This document shows, one piece after another, positions 26,789 through 32,963 of a DNA stretch of 35,413 nucleotides. The translations under genes and the position numbers were made by a program. Source of the stretch: Intrasporangiaceae bacterium (GTDB taxonomy: Bacteria > Actinomycetota > Actinomycetes > Actinomycetales > Dermatophilaceae); NCBI GenBank assembly GCA_012838445.1, contig DUPF01000068.1:1-35413 (forward strand), read 5' to 3'. The notes below the pieces were generated by a model, which was not told the DNA's origin, did no database searches, and saw only the letters and a list, made by a program, of their open reading frames with translations. Numbering within the stretch: position 1 is the stretch's first letter; every line of letters begins with the position of its first letter.

Positions 26789-27583
26789 TCAGCGGTCCGC
26801 CAACTCGGCTGCGAGCGTGTCCAGCACGGTCCGGGCGGTGATGAGGGAGGGGCCGTACCACGTGATGAGGCGCCCGTCGATGAGTCGGGTCGGAGCCCGC
26901 GAGAAGGCCTCCGGACCGTCCTGCGCTGTGAAGACGTAGGGCTCGTCCGGCAGCAGCACCGCGTCGACGTCGACCCGGTCGATGTCGCTGACCTCGACGT
27001 GCGGATAGCGGCCGGCATGGTCGCCGAAGACGTTCTCGATCCCGACGCGCCGGAGCAGGTCGGTGGTGAAGGTGCGCGACCCGACGACCATCCACGGGTC
27101 CCGCCAGATCGGGACGGCGACCCGCGCCACCGGGGGCGGGGGCGGACAACTCCACAGCGCACTCGCCTCGGTCAACCAGGTGGGGATGCGCCACCCCAGG
27201 GCGTCCGCCACGAGCCGGCGCATCGACGCCAGTGCCTGCGGCACGTCCTCGATGACGGTCACCCAGACACTGACTCCCCGCTCGCGGAGGCGACGGACAT
27301 CGAGTTCGCGGTTCTCCTCCTGGTTCGCGACGACGAGGAGCGGGTCGGTGGTTGAGGAACCCGCCAACTCGACGATCCGGGTCAGGTCCGGGTTCTTCGT
27401 CCCCCGCACCCGCGGCACGTCCAGGCCGGCCGGGTGGGTGCACCAGTCGGTCGCGCCGACGAGGGCCTGCGCTTCGGTGGCCGCGATCGCCTCGGTGAGC
27501 GAGGGCACCAGGGACACGACCCGGGTGACCTCGCCCGCGGGAAGCGAGCACGGCATACCCAGGTCGTCGGGGAGGGTGCGCAT
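26789..27583 (-). CDS. BtuF-like helical-backbone metal receptor protein, no signal peptide
   Basis: A 264-residue protein with the fold of periplasmic B12/siderophore-binding proteins: RVVSLVPSLTEAIAATEAQALVGATDWCTHPAG near the N-terminus, NPDLTRIVELAGSSTTDPLLVVANQEEN, a linker helix, then a second lobe with VDVDAVLLPDEPYVF. No signal peptide or lipobox is seen, so it should stay in the cytosol, unlike true ABC receptors; no transporter genes are adjacent. Such stand-alone versions exist but their role is unclear to me. The ATG at 27583 is one base after the VOC gene stop (TAG), so translation is coupled. Confidence 0.8.
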   Translation of the reverse strand: MRTLPDDLGMPCSLPAGEVTRVVSLVPSLTEAIAATEAQALVGATDWCTHPAGLDVPRVRGTKNPDLTRIVELAGSSTTDPLLVVANQEENRELDVRRLRERGVSVWVTVIEDVPQALASMRRLVADALGWRIPTWLTEASALWSCPPPPPVARVAVPIWRDPWMVVGSRTFTTDLLRRVGIENVFGDHAGRYPHVEVSDIDRVDVDAVLLPDEPYVFTAQDGPEAFSRAPTRLIDGRLITWYGPSLITARTVLDTLAAELADR

Positions 27584-27584
27584 C

Positions 27585-27989
27585 CTAGAGTTGGCGGGCG
27601 GACAGCACACAGAACTCGTTGCCCTCCGGGTCGGCGAGGACGGTCCACGTCGCCGAGTCGTCTTGGCCGACGTCGACGAGGGTGGCACCCCGGTCGAGCA
27701 ACGACTGGATCTCGGCGTCCCGGTCCTCGCTGGAGTGCGGGGCCAGGTCGATGTGCAACCGGTTCTTGACCGTCTTGCCCTCCGGGACCGGGACGAACAC
27801 CAGACCCTGGGGCTGGGTGCGGAACGTCTCGGCGTCCGCGATCGGCTCGACCTGCGCCCAGCGGGGGACGATCGCCGCCTCGTCGTCGTCCTCGAAGACG
27901 ATGACGTAGTCGAGGGTCTGCGCCCACCACCGAGCCTGCGCGGCAACGTCATGGCAGTCGACGACGACGGAGTACCAGCGCAGGGACAT
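27585..27989 (-). CDS. VOC (glyoxalase/bleomycin-resistance fold) protein
   Basis: A 134-residue protein with two beta-alpha-beta-beta-beta modules: WYSVVVDCHDVAAQARWWAQTLDYVI in the first, NRLHIDLAP and WTVLADPEGNEFCVL in the second. HIDL and the C-terminal GNEFCV provide the usual metal-ligand positions. Reaction unknown; VOC proteins range from lyases to dioxygenases and resistance proteins. Probably leaderless from ATG 27989, and cotranscribed with the BtuF-like gene. Confidence 0.85.
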   Translation of the reverse strand: MSLRWYSVVVDCHDVAAQARWWAQTLDYVIVFEDDDEAAIVPRWAQVEPIADAETFRTQPQGLVFVPVPEGKTVKNRLHIDLAPHSSEDRDAEIQSLLDRGATLVDVGQDDSATWTVLADPEGNEFCVLSARQL

Positions 27990-27995
27990 GTCCTG

Positions 27996-28001
27996 ACGCT
28001 A
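27996..28001 (-). promoter_or_regulatory. -10 box for leaderless VOC operon
   Basis: TAGCGT on the minus strand, six bases before the ATG at 27989. Confidence 0.5.
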
Positions 28002-28046
28002 CACCGCTGCGGCCCGCCCGTTCGGGGCTTTGGTCCACCTGCGGTC

Positions 28047-28556
28047 TCAGCGCACCGACATGGTGCCGCTCAACGGCGGCTCCCAGTCCAGCGCCCGGTC
28101 GACGGCGAGTTGGGCGTCGATGTCGCGGGCGACCTCGTCGGTGAACGTCGTCAACGACCGGGTCGCCAGGTCGACGCACAGGCTGAGCGCCTCGTGGGTG
28201 TTCGCGATCTCGCCGCGGGTGCGGTTGACGAGGAACTGCAGCGAGTGCAGCGCCCGATCACTGCGGTCGATGACCCGGACGTAGACGCTGACCTCGTCCC
28301 CGGCGTGCACCTCGCGCCGGTAGACGATGTGGTGCTCGACGTCGAAGGACGTCGGGCCACCCGCGCGGGCCACCTCCTCGGACATGCCGACCTGGGCGAA
28401 GTACGCCCAGCCGCCGTCACTGTGGATCTGCATGTAGCGGGCGATGTTCATGTGGCCGTTGCCGTCCATGTAGTCGTCCGGGACGACGAGCGAATACGCC
28501 GACGGCAGGGCGAGCACCTGTTCGACGGTGGGGAAGGGAGGACGGGAGCGCGGCAT
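28047..28556 (-). CDS. Hotdog-fold acyl-CoA thioesterase-like protein
   Basis: A 169-residue single hotdog domain. DDYMDGNGHMNIARYMQIHSDGGWAYF is the 4HBT-type active-site region, with Asp/Asn and His-Met where thioesterases hold their catalytic groups, and VEHHIVYRREVHAGDEVSVYVRV is the central strand. The substrate is probably an acyl- or hydroxyacyl-CoA. Start at ATG 28556 (MPRSRPPFPTV); an in-frame GTG at 28565 would add three residues. A GAGGGT seven bases upstream of the ATG may be the -10 box. Divergent from aroQ. Confidence 0.82.
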   Translation of the reverse strand: MPRSRPPFPTVEQVLALPSAYSLVVPDDYMDGNGHMNIARYMQIHSDGGWAYFAQVGMSEEVARAGGPTSFDVEHHIVYRREVHAGDEVSVYVRVIDRSDRALHSLQFLVNRTRGEIANTHEALSLCVDLATRSLTTFTDEVARDIDAQLAVDRALDWEPPLSGTMSVR

Positions 28557-28584
28557 ACCTCCCACCCTCTCAGGTGCCGCCGCC

Positions 28585-28590
28585 TAGATT
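28585..28590 (+). promoter_or_regulatory. -10 box for leaderless aroQ
   Basis: TAGATT, six bases before the ATG at 28597; no ribosome site. Confidence 0.55.
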
Positions 28591-28596
28591 GGGATC

Positions 28597-29061
28597 ATGT
28601 CCACCCCCACCCGCCCGTCGATCGTCGTCCTCAACGGACCGAACCTCAACCTGCTCGGGGAACGGGAGCCGGAGAAGTACGGCCACGCGACCCTCGCCGA
28701 CGTCGAGGCGATGTGCCGCGAATGTGCCGAGCGCGGCGGCCACGACCTGGACTTCCGGCAGACCAACCACGAGGGGGTGATGATCGACTGGATCCACGAG
28801 GTCCGGCACACCGCCGCCGGCGTGGTCATCAACGCCGGCGGGTGGACGCATACCTCCGTCGCGATCCGGGACGCCCTGGCCAATGTCGAGGGGACCATCG
28901 TCGAGGTGCACATCACCGACATCCACGCCCGCGAGGAGTTCCGGCACTTCTCCTTCATCACCGACGTCGCCGACCACGTCATCGTCGGGCGTGGGGTGCC
29001 GGGCTATGTCGAGGCCGTCGAGTTCGTGCTCAGCCGCGAAGGGGTGCCCCGCCGCCCGTGA
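28597..29061 (+). CDS. aroQ: 3-dehydroquinate dehydratase, type II
   Basis: A 154-residue type II dehydroquinase (shikimate pathway: 3-dehydroquinate to 3-dehydroshikimate). GPNLNLLGEREPEKYG (14-29) holds the catalytic Tyr28 on its mobile loop. INAGGWTHTSVAIRDAL carries the substrate-binding Asn79; NAGG in place of NPGA is the usual actinobacterial form. EVHITDIHAREEFRH holds catalytic His105. Length is normal. It stands alone, away from other aro genes in this window, and is probably leaderless. Confidence 0.95.
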   Translation: MSTPTRPSIVVLNGPNLNLLGEREPEKYGHATLADVEAMCRECAERGGHDLDFRQTNHEGVMIDWIHEVRHTAAGVVINAGGWTHTSVAIRDALANVEGTIVEVHITDIHAREEFRHFSFITDVADHVIVGRGVPGYVEAVEFVLSREGVPRRP

Positions 29062-29078
29062 CGCACCCCGTCGGGCCT

Positions 29079-29194
29079 GCCGCGGTTGTTCGCCCACGTC
29101 GCGGCAGTTCGGAGTGCGCCGCGGCAATTGCAGCGGCACCGCCGAGGAGCCCCGACACCGGCGAAGTCCCGCGGCGCCGACGAACAACCGCGGC
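29079..29194. repeat. Inverted array of six about 14-base repeats (three direct, three inverted)
   Basis: Unit consensus is close to GCCGCGGTTGTTCG. Direct copies start at 29079 (exact), 29098 (11 of 14) and 29118 (GCCGCGGCAATTGC). Inverted copies cover 29143-29156 (9 of 14), 29162-29175 (11 of 14) and 29181-29194 (14 of 14). Spacing is 19-20 bases within each half. The outer copies form a perfect 14-base inverted repeat around an 88-base centre. It lies between aroQ and the tRNA genes. Function unknown. Confidence 0.75.
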
Positions 29195-29256
29195 GCAGGA
29201 CCGGGGCCCAAGCACTCGGCGGGCACGGCGATTTCATCGAACCGGCTCGGCTCGTG

Positions 29257-29262
29257 TACTCT
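29257..29262 (+). promoter_or_regulatory. -10 box of the tRNA-Thr/tRNA-Met promoter
   Basis: TACTCT, about 30 bases before the tRNA-Thr 5' end. A TTCATC at 29233-29238 is a possible weak -35 box. Confidence 0.5.
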
Positions 29263-29291
29263 CTAGCGGCGCCCGGGTTGCGGCCGGGCAC

Positions 29292-29364
29292 GCCCCCTTA
29301 GCTCAGTCGGCAGAGCGTTTCCATGGTAAGGAAAAGGTCGTCGGTTCGATTCCGACAGGGGGCT
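29292..29364 (+). tRNA. tRNA-Thr (anticodon GGT)
   Basis: A 73-base cloverleaf. Acceptor GCCCCCT pairs with AGGGGGC, the D arm is AGCTCAGTCGGCAGAGC, the anticodon stem TTTCC/GGAAA encloses loop ATGGTAA, and the T arm GTCGG-TTCGATT-CCGAC is canonical. Discriminator T; CCA is not encoded. It is four bases upstream of tRNA-Met, so the two are cotranscribed. Confidence 0.97.
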
Positions 29365-29368
29365 CCGA

Positions 29369-29442
29369 GGCGGGATAGCTCAGCTGGTTAGAGCGCACGA
29401 CTCATAATCGTGAGGTCGCGGGATCGAGCCCCGCTCCCGCTA
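29369..29442 (+). tRNA. tRNA-Met (anticodon CAT, elongator type) with unusual T-loop
   Basis: A 74-base cloverleaf. Acceptor GGCGGGA pairs with TCCCGCT (G1-T72 wobble, as in elongator tRNA-Met). The anticodon stem CACGA/TCGTG encloses CTCATAA. The T stem GCGGG/CCCGC encloses ATCGAGC, so position 54 is A where T is nearly universal. CCA is not encoded. The absence of three G-C pairs in the anticodon stem excludes an initiator tRNA. Confidence 0.95.
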
Positions 29443-29472
29443 CTGGATTTCTTGGGTATGCGTCCCGGCGCG

Positions 29473-29478
29473 TATCCT
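29473..29478 (+). promoter_or_regulatory. -10 box for rpmG
   Basis: TATCCT about 70 bases before the rpmG ATG, with TTCTTG (29449-29454) 18 bases upstream as a possible -35. rpmG may also be read through from the tRNA promoter. Confidence 0.5.
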
Positions 29479-29548
29479 TGATCCTTGTGCCGCACGTGTC
29501 CCACGTGCCCGATCCACCCCCACGTCTTAGCAGAGAAGGTTGCCCCCG

Positions 29549-29719
29549 ATGGCCAAGAAGTCCCTCGACGTCCGCCCCAAGATCACGTTGGCGTGCACGG
29601 ACTGCAAGGAGCGCAACTACATCACGAAGAAGAACCGCCGCAACACCCCGGACCGGCTGGAGCTGGCGAAGTTCTGCCCGCGATGCAAGAAGCACACCGC
29701 GCACCGCGAGACCCGCTGA
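29549..29719 (+). CDS. rpmG: Ribosomal protein bL33, zinc-binding form
   Basis: A 56-residue large-subunit protein ([18 protein letters not shown] at the start). Two Cys pairs, CTDC and CPRC, make the zinc-binding (C+) form. A GAGAAGG ribosome site lies nine bases before the ATG. The tRNA-Thr/tRNA-Met/rpmG order is common in actinobacteria, where MaoC-like dehydratase genes, secE and nusG often follow; here a baeRF gene follows instead. Confidence 0.96.
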   Translation: MAKKSLDVRPKITLACTDCKERNYITKKNRRNTPDRLELAKFCPRCKKHTAHRETR

Positions 29720-29730
29720 CGAACCGCACC

Positions 29731-29764
29731 GCAGCGCCCCGACCGTCTCGGTCCGGGGCGCTGC
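29731..29764 (+). terminator. Terminator after rpmG
   Basis: GCAGCGCCCCG...CGGGGCGCTGC, an 11-base stem extended by ACC/GGT with one bulged C, and a GTCTC loop. Little T follows, as usual in actinomycetes. Confidence 0.75.
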
Positions 29765-29808
29765 TGCATTCTCCGTCACCTGCCCCCCGTCCGGGCGCCG
29801 TGAGCACG

Positions 29809-29814
29809 TAGGGT
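29809..29814 (+). promoter_or_regulatory. -10 box for the baeRF gene
   Basis: TAGGGT, 45 bases before the ATG at 29860. That gene, unlike most here, has a strong GAAGGAGGGGG ribosome site and a leader of about 39 bases. Confidence 0.4.
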
Positions 29815-29859
29815 GGAAGGTGCCCGGCCACACACCCGAGGACATCCGAAGGAGGGGGC

Positions 29860-30996
29860 ATGACCGAGGCATCCACCGTAGGTCCCGACCTGGGCCGGCC
29901 CCAGGACCACATCCCGCAGCCGATCACGGCCGCAGCGTTCGACGAGGTCGCCAGGAGTGGGAGACCCGGCCTGTCCCTGCTCGTCCCGACCGCCCGCAGC
30001 GGACCGGAGACCCAGGCGGCCCGCACCCACCTGCGCGCCCTGCTGTCCATCGCCGAGGAGCGGCTCGCCGGCGATGAGCGCGCCGACGAGATGCTCGCAC
30101 CGGCCCGGGCTCTCGCCGACGACTCCCGGTTCTGGCAGCACCAGGACCGGGGCCTGGCGCTCTACACGGTGCCGGGACGGTGGTGGATGTTCAGCACCCG
30201 CGACCCGCTCGGTCCCGAGGTAGCCCTCGACTTCCCGAGGTTGCGCCCGCTGGTGCGCTACCTCCCCGGGCCGCAGCCCTTCGCGGTGCTCGCCCTGAGC
30301 CGCAACAAGGTCCGTCTCCTCGTCCGGGACGGTGCCGGACTCAGTGAGGTCGACCTCGGACCGGTCCCGGCGAGCGAGGCCGACATCCACGAGGACCGGG
30401 ACCATCAGGTCCACCTGCAGTACTCCGCTCAGGGAGGCGGGGACGTCAACTTCCACGGGCACGGCGCCGGCGGTGAGGTCGACCGGGTCAAACTCGAGCG
30501 GTTCTTGCGCGCCGTCGTGCGCGGTCTGGAGCAGCATCCTGCCCTGCAGGACCCGACGCTGCCGGTCCTCGTCGCGGCGGTCCGCCCGACGCGGTCCATG
30601 CTCGCCCAGGTGTGGCGGCACGCCGGACTGCTCGACGACGGCCTGGACGGCAACCACGACCGGACTGCCGCGCACGACCTCTACGACCAGGCGCTCACCC
30701 TGGTCCGGGAGTTGCGAGAGAACCCCGCGGAGGAGGCCGAGGCGCGGTTCGCTCGCAGCCACGGCACCGGACTGGCCACGACCGGGCTGGAGTCGATGCG
30801 GCGAGCCGCCGCGGACGGCCGGGTGGAGACCCTGCTCGTCCAGGCCCCGGGTGAGGCAGCCGGACACGGTGCCCGGTTCGTCGCGGACCCGGTCGACGAA
30901 CTCATCGTCGACAGTCTGCGCACCGGTGGCCAGGTGCTGCCGGTCGGCGACGGGATCGAGGCACCCGAGGGCTGCGCCGCGCTGCTGCGCTGGTGA
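29860..30996 (+). CDS. Bacterial archaeo-eukaryotic release factor family (baeRF) protein
   Basis: A 378-residue protein with an eRF1/Pelota-like layout. PGLSLLVPTARSGPETQAARTHL (about 36-58), FWQHQDRGLALYTVPGRWW and ALSRNKVRLLVRDGAGLSEVDL belong to the N-terminal and middle domains. QGGGDVNFHGHGAGGEVDRVKLERFLRAVVRGLE is the middle-domain loop and helix where eRF1 has GGQ. The C-terminal part (GRVETLLVQAPGE...DELIVDSLRTGGQVLPV) is the eL30-like domain. The family is thought to act in ribosome rescue or stress; there is no proven reaction for this member. Its place after rpmG and tRNA genes fits a translation role, but it has its own promoter. Confidence 0.8.
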   Translation: MTEASTVGPDLGRPQDHIPQPITAAAFDEVARSGRPGLSLLVPTARSGPETQAARTHLRALLSIAEERLAGDERADEMLAPARALADDSRFWQHQDRGLALYTVPGRWWMFSTRDPLGPEVALDFPRLRPLVRYLPGPQPFAVLALSRNKVRLLVRDGAGLSEVDLGPVPASEADIHEDRDHQVHLQYSAQGGGDVNFHGHGAGGEVDRVKLERFLRAVVRGLEQHPALQDPTLPVLVAAVRPTRSMLAQVWRHAGLLDDGLDGNHDRTAAHDLYDQALTLVRELRENPAEEAEARFARSHGTGLATTGLESMRRAAADGRVETLLVQAPGEAAGHGARFVADPVDELIVDSLRTGGQVLPVGDGIEAPEGCAALLRW

Positions 30997-31121
30997 CGAC
31001 GCGGAGTTGACGGCCGCCTTCCGGCGGTCATTCGTGGGATCCTGCACCACCCGACCGGTCGAATCGGGAGATCTACGACACAGTCACAGCTCTTGCTCGG
31101 GACGGTGTCGGGGCCGCGATG

Positions 31122-31141
31122 TCGTGCGGGTTCCCGCACGA
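31122..31141. promoter_or_regulatory. Perfect 9+2+9 palindrome TCGTGCGGGTTCCCGCACGA
   Basis: The arms are exact reverse complements with only TT between them. It lies 42 bases upstream of the -35 box. It could be an operator for a dimeric regulator or a terminator stem. Confidence 0.55.
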
Positions 31142-31174
31142 ATATGCAGATGTGGGCGCCGAAACCATGCCGTC

Positions 31175-31212
31175 GTGACCAATTTGTGATCTTCCGAGAA
31201 GGCGGCTACCGT
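31175..31212 (+). promoter_or_regulatory. Promoter of the NlpC/P60 gene with overlapping direct repeat
   Basis: -35 TTGTGA (31184-31189), 17-base spacer, -10 TACCGT (31207-31212). GTGACC-N5-GTGATC (31175-31191) overlaps the -35. Direct repeats with this 11-base step resemble MtrA response-regulator sites, and MtrA controls peptidoglycan hydrolases in actinobacteria; the match is suggestive only. Confidence 0.6.
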
Positions 31213-31304
31213 CCCTTGGGCACATTCCGAAAGGCGCAAGACAGACTCAACGACGAGTGGGCGCTACCGAGGCCGTCGATCGGCCGGAACGAAACAGGAG
31301 AGTC

Positions 31305-32138
31305 ATGTCCACTCGCTATCAGGGACGTCATCGGGCGTCCAAGGTCACCCGCTTGGGCCGTGCTCGCACCACCGCGAAGACCGGGCTCGCTGGTACGGCG
31401 TCGCTGGCTGTCGCCGCGACCCTCGGCTTTGCTGCCGCGCCTGCCCAGGCCGCACCGAATGCGGCCGTGCCGGCAGCCCCGGTTGCTGCCACGGCTGCCA
31501 CTGCGACCGCTGTACCCACCACCGTTCGCACCAACGTCCTGACCGGCACCGTCCGCTACGGTCACCGTGGCGCCAACGTGCGCCTCGTCCAGGCCAAGGT
31601 CGGCGTGAAGGTCGATGGCGTCTTCGGTCGTCAGACCGTGGCCGCGGTCAAGCGCTACCAGTCCGCCAATGGCCTCGTCGCGGACGGCATCGTCGGTGCC
31701 AAGACGGCCGCCAAGATGGGCCTGCGTGCCGGCAGCACAGCATCGGCGCCCGCGTCTCGGACGACGCCCCAGGCCTCCCGGTCCACTGCGCGGACCCCGC
31801 TCGCCGCCACCTCCGGCGTCCTCGGGACCGCGCACAGCCTCGTGGGCACGCCCTACCGGTGGGGCGGCACCACTCCGTCCGGCTTCGACTGCTCCGGCTT
31901 CACCCAGTACGTCTTCGCCCGCAACGGCATCAAACTCCCCCGCACTGCCGAGCAGCAGCGCCGCGCCACGAAGCGCGTCAGCAACCCCCAGCCCGGCGAC
32001 CTGGTCTTCATCAACTCGCCGGCCACGCACGTCGGCATCTACGCCGGAAACGGCCAGTTCTACGACGCCGGGCGCTCCGGCAAGAGCACCTCGAAGCGCA
32101 AGATCTGGTCCAGCAAGGTCTCCTACGGCCGACCCTGA
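31305..32138 (+). CDS. Secreted NlpC/P60 peptidoglycan hydrolase with peptidoglycan-binding domain
   Basis: A 277-residue exported enzyme. Residues 1-49 form a long signal peptide: a basic start, hydrophobic SLAVAATLGFAAA and likely cleavage after AQA. An Ala/Pro/Thr-rich linker leads to a PG_binding_1 domain (about 80-140: YGHRGANVRLVQ, VDGVFGRQTVAAVKRYQ). A Ser/Thr-rich linker then leads to the NlpC/P60 domain (about 170-277) with catalytic Cys196 (FDCSGF) and His242 (THVGIY). It should cut peptide stems of peptidoglycan, as do RipA-like endopeptidases in cell separation. The ATG at 31305 follows an ACAGGAGAG ribosome site. Confidence 0.94.
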   Translation: MSTRYQGRHRASKVTRLGRARTTAKTGLAGTASLAVAATLGFAAAPAQAAPNAAVPAAPVAATAATATAVPTTVRTNVLTGTVRYGHRGANVRLVQAKVGVKVDGVFGRQTVAAVKRYQSANGLVADGIVGAKTAAKMGLRAGSTASAPASRTTPQASRSTARTPLAATSGVLGTAHSLVGTPYRWGGTTPSGFDCSGFTQYVFARNGIKLPRTAEQQRRATKRVSNPQPGDLVFINSPATHVGIYAGNGQFYDAGRSGKSTSKRKIWSSKVSYGRP

Positions 32139-32169
32139 CCCGACCGGGCGTTCGACGCTCCGCAACGCC

Positions 32170-32209
32170 GCTGTGCCACCCGCGTCACGTATGACGCGGG
32201 TGGCACAGC
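32170..32209. terminator. Bidirectional terminator, perfect 18-base stem
   Basis: A perfect 18-base stem with CGTA loop, between the convergent NlpC/P60 and YajQ genes. It lacks a strong T-run. Confidence 0.85.
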
Positions 32210-32232
32210 TGTCAGATCGGTGAACCCCGGCC

Positions 32233-32727
32233 TCAGCGGTAGTTGGTGAAACTCACCGCGAAGTCGAGATCCTGCTCCTTGAGCAGCCGCTGGACCGCCT
32301 GCAGGTCATCGCGGGACTTCGAGCTCACCCGGATCTCATCGCCCTGGATCTGGGTCTTGACCGACCGGGGCCCCTCGTCGCGGATGAGTTTGGTGACCTT
32401 CTTCGCGTTCTCACTCGAGATGCCCTCCTTGAGCGGGGCGTCGAGCTTGTACACCTTGCCGGACAGTCGCGGCCCGGCCTCCGGCACGTCGAGGTGCTTG
32501 AGGGAGACACCGCGCCGCACCAGCCAGGTCTGGACGACGTCGAGGACCGCCTTGCAGCGCTCCTCGGTGTTCGCCTCCATCGCGATGACCTCACCGGTGA
32601 GGTCGACCCGCGCGTCGACACCGCGGAAGTCGTAGCGGTTGTTGATCTCCTTTGCCGCGGCGTTGACGGCGTTGGCGACCTCCTGCTTGTCGAACTTGCT
32701 GACGACGTCGAAGCTGTTGTCTGCCAT
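32233..32727 (-). CDS. yajQ: YajQ family nucleotide-binding protein
   Basis: A 164-residue protein of the YajQ/DUF520 family: [20 protein letters not shown] at the start, NRYDFRG in the first domain, [20 protein letters not shown] and [10 protein letters not shown] at the end. Both ferredoxin-like halves are complete. Some members bind cyclic di-GMP and act with transcription regulators; whether this one does is unknown. The ATG at 32727 follows an AGGAGGA ribosome site, so this mRNA has a leader. Confidence 0.93.
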   Translation of the reverse strand: MADNSFDVVSKFDKQEVANAVNAAAKEINNRYDFRGVDARVDLTGEVIAMEANTEERCKAVLDVVQTWLVRRGVSLKHLDVPEAGPRLSGKVYKLDAPLKEGISSENAKKVTKLIRDEGPRSVKTQIQGDEIRVSSKSRDDLQAVQRLLKEQDLDFAVSFTNYR

Positions 32728-32809
32728 GGGGCGTCCTCCTGGGTGCTCTGGATGGGCGGATGATCGAAGGCCTCGGGATCGTCGATTTAGCCGAGAGCCG
32801 CTGACTTGC

Positions 32810-32815
32810 TATCCT
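32810..32815 (+). promoter_or_regulatory. -10 box of the tRNA-Tyr promoter
   Basis: TATCCT, 13 bases before the tRNA 5' end; the -35 is weak (TTTAGC at 32786-32791, 18-base spacer). It is divergent from yajQ. Confidence 0.5.
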
Positions 32816-32828
32816 TCCATGCGCACCC

Positions 32829-32909
32829 GGCAGGTTGTCCGAGCGGCCAATGGAAGCGGACTGTAAATCCGTCGCGAAAGCTACGCAGGTTCGAATCCTG
32901 CACCTGCCA
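32829..32909 (+). tRNA. tRNA-Tyr (anticodon GTA)
   Basis: An 81-base class II tRNA with a long variable arm (around GTCGCGAAAGCTAC). Acceptor GGCAGGT pairs with ACCTGCC; the anticodon loop is CTGTAAA; the T arm GCAGG-TTCGAAT-CCTGC is canonical. Discriminator A; CCA is not encoded. Confidence 0.97.
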
Positions 32910-32921
32910 CCCGATGCCGGA

Positions 32922-32946
32922 GGGCCCCGCAGTCGCTGCGGGGCCC
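32922..32946. terminator. Terminator between tRNA-Tyr and the convergent hydrolase
   Basis: GGGCCCCGCAG-TCG-CTGCGGGGCCC, a perfect 11-base stem followed by TT, 18 bases from the hydrolase stop; it can serve both strands. Confidence 0.85.
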
Positions 32947-32963
32947 TTCGCGCTGCTCGTCGA

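Larger units (their letters stand above)
30997..31304. other. 308-base intergenic regulatory region before the NlpC/P60 gene
   Basis: It contains a GGCCGCC/GGCGGTC hairpin (31012-31029), which may end the baeRF transcript, a perfect palindrome (31122-31141), a strong promoter (31184-31212), and an 86-base leader with two short stems: ACTC/GAGT (about 31246-31259) and GGCCG/CGGCC (about 31272-31286). I do not see the conserved blocks of a c-di-AMP (ydaO) riboswitch, which often precedes such genes. Confidence 0.6.

Noticed and set aside
29079-29194. CRISPR array or chromosomal parS cluster at the repeat
   Set aside because: The units are 14 bases, in two orientations, with 5-6-base gaps; this is not CRISPR-like, and the units do not resemble the TGTTTCACGTGAAACA parS site.
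27063-29378. A 771-codon plus-strand frame across the VOC, thioesterase, aroQ and tRNA region
   Set aside because: It is a chance open frame: it overlaps recognised genes on both strands and a tRNA gene.
31213-31304. c-di-AMP (ydaO) riboswitch before the NlpC/P60 gene
   Set aside because: Expected from the gene type, but the conserved sequence blocks are not visible; only two short stems are.
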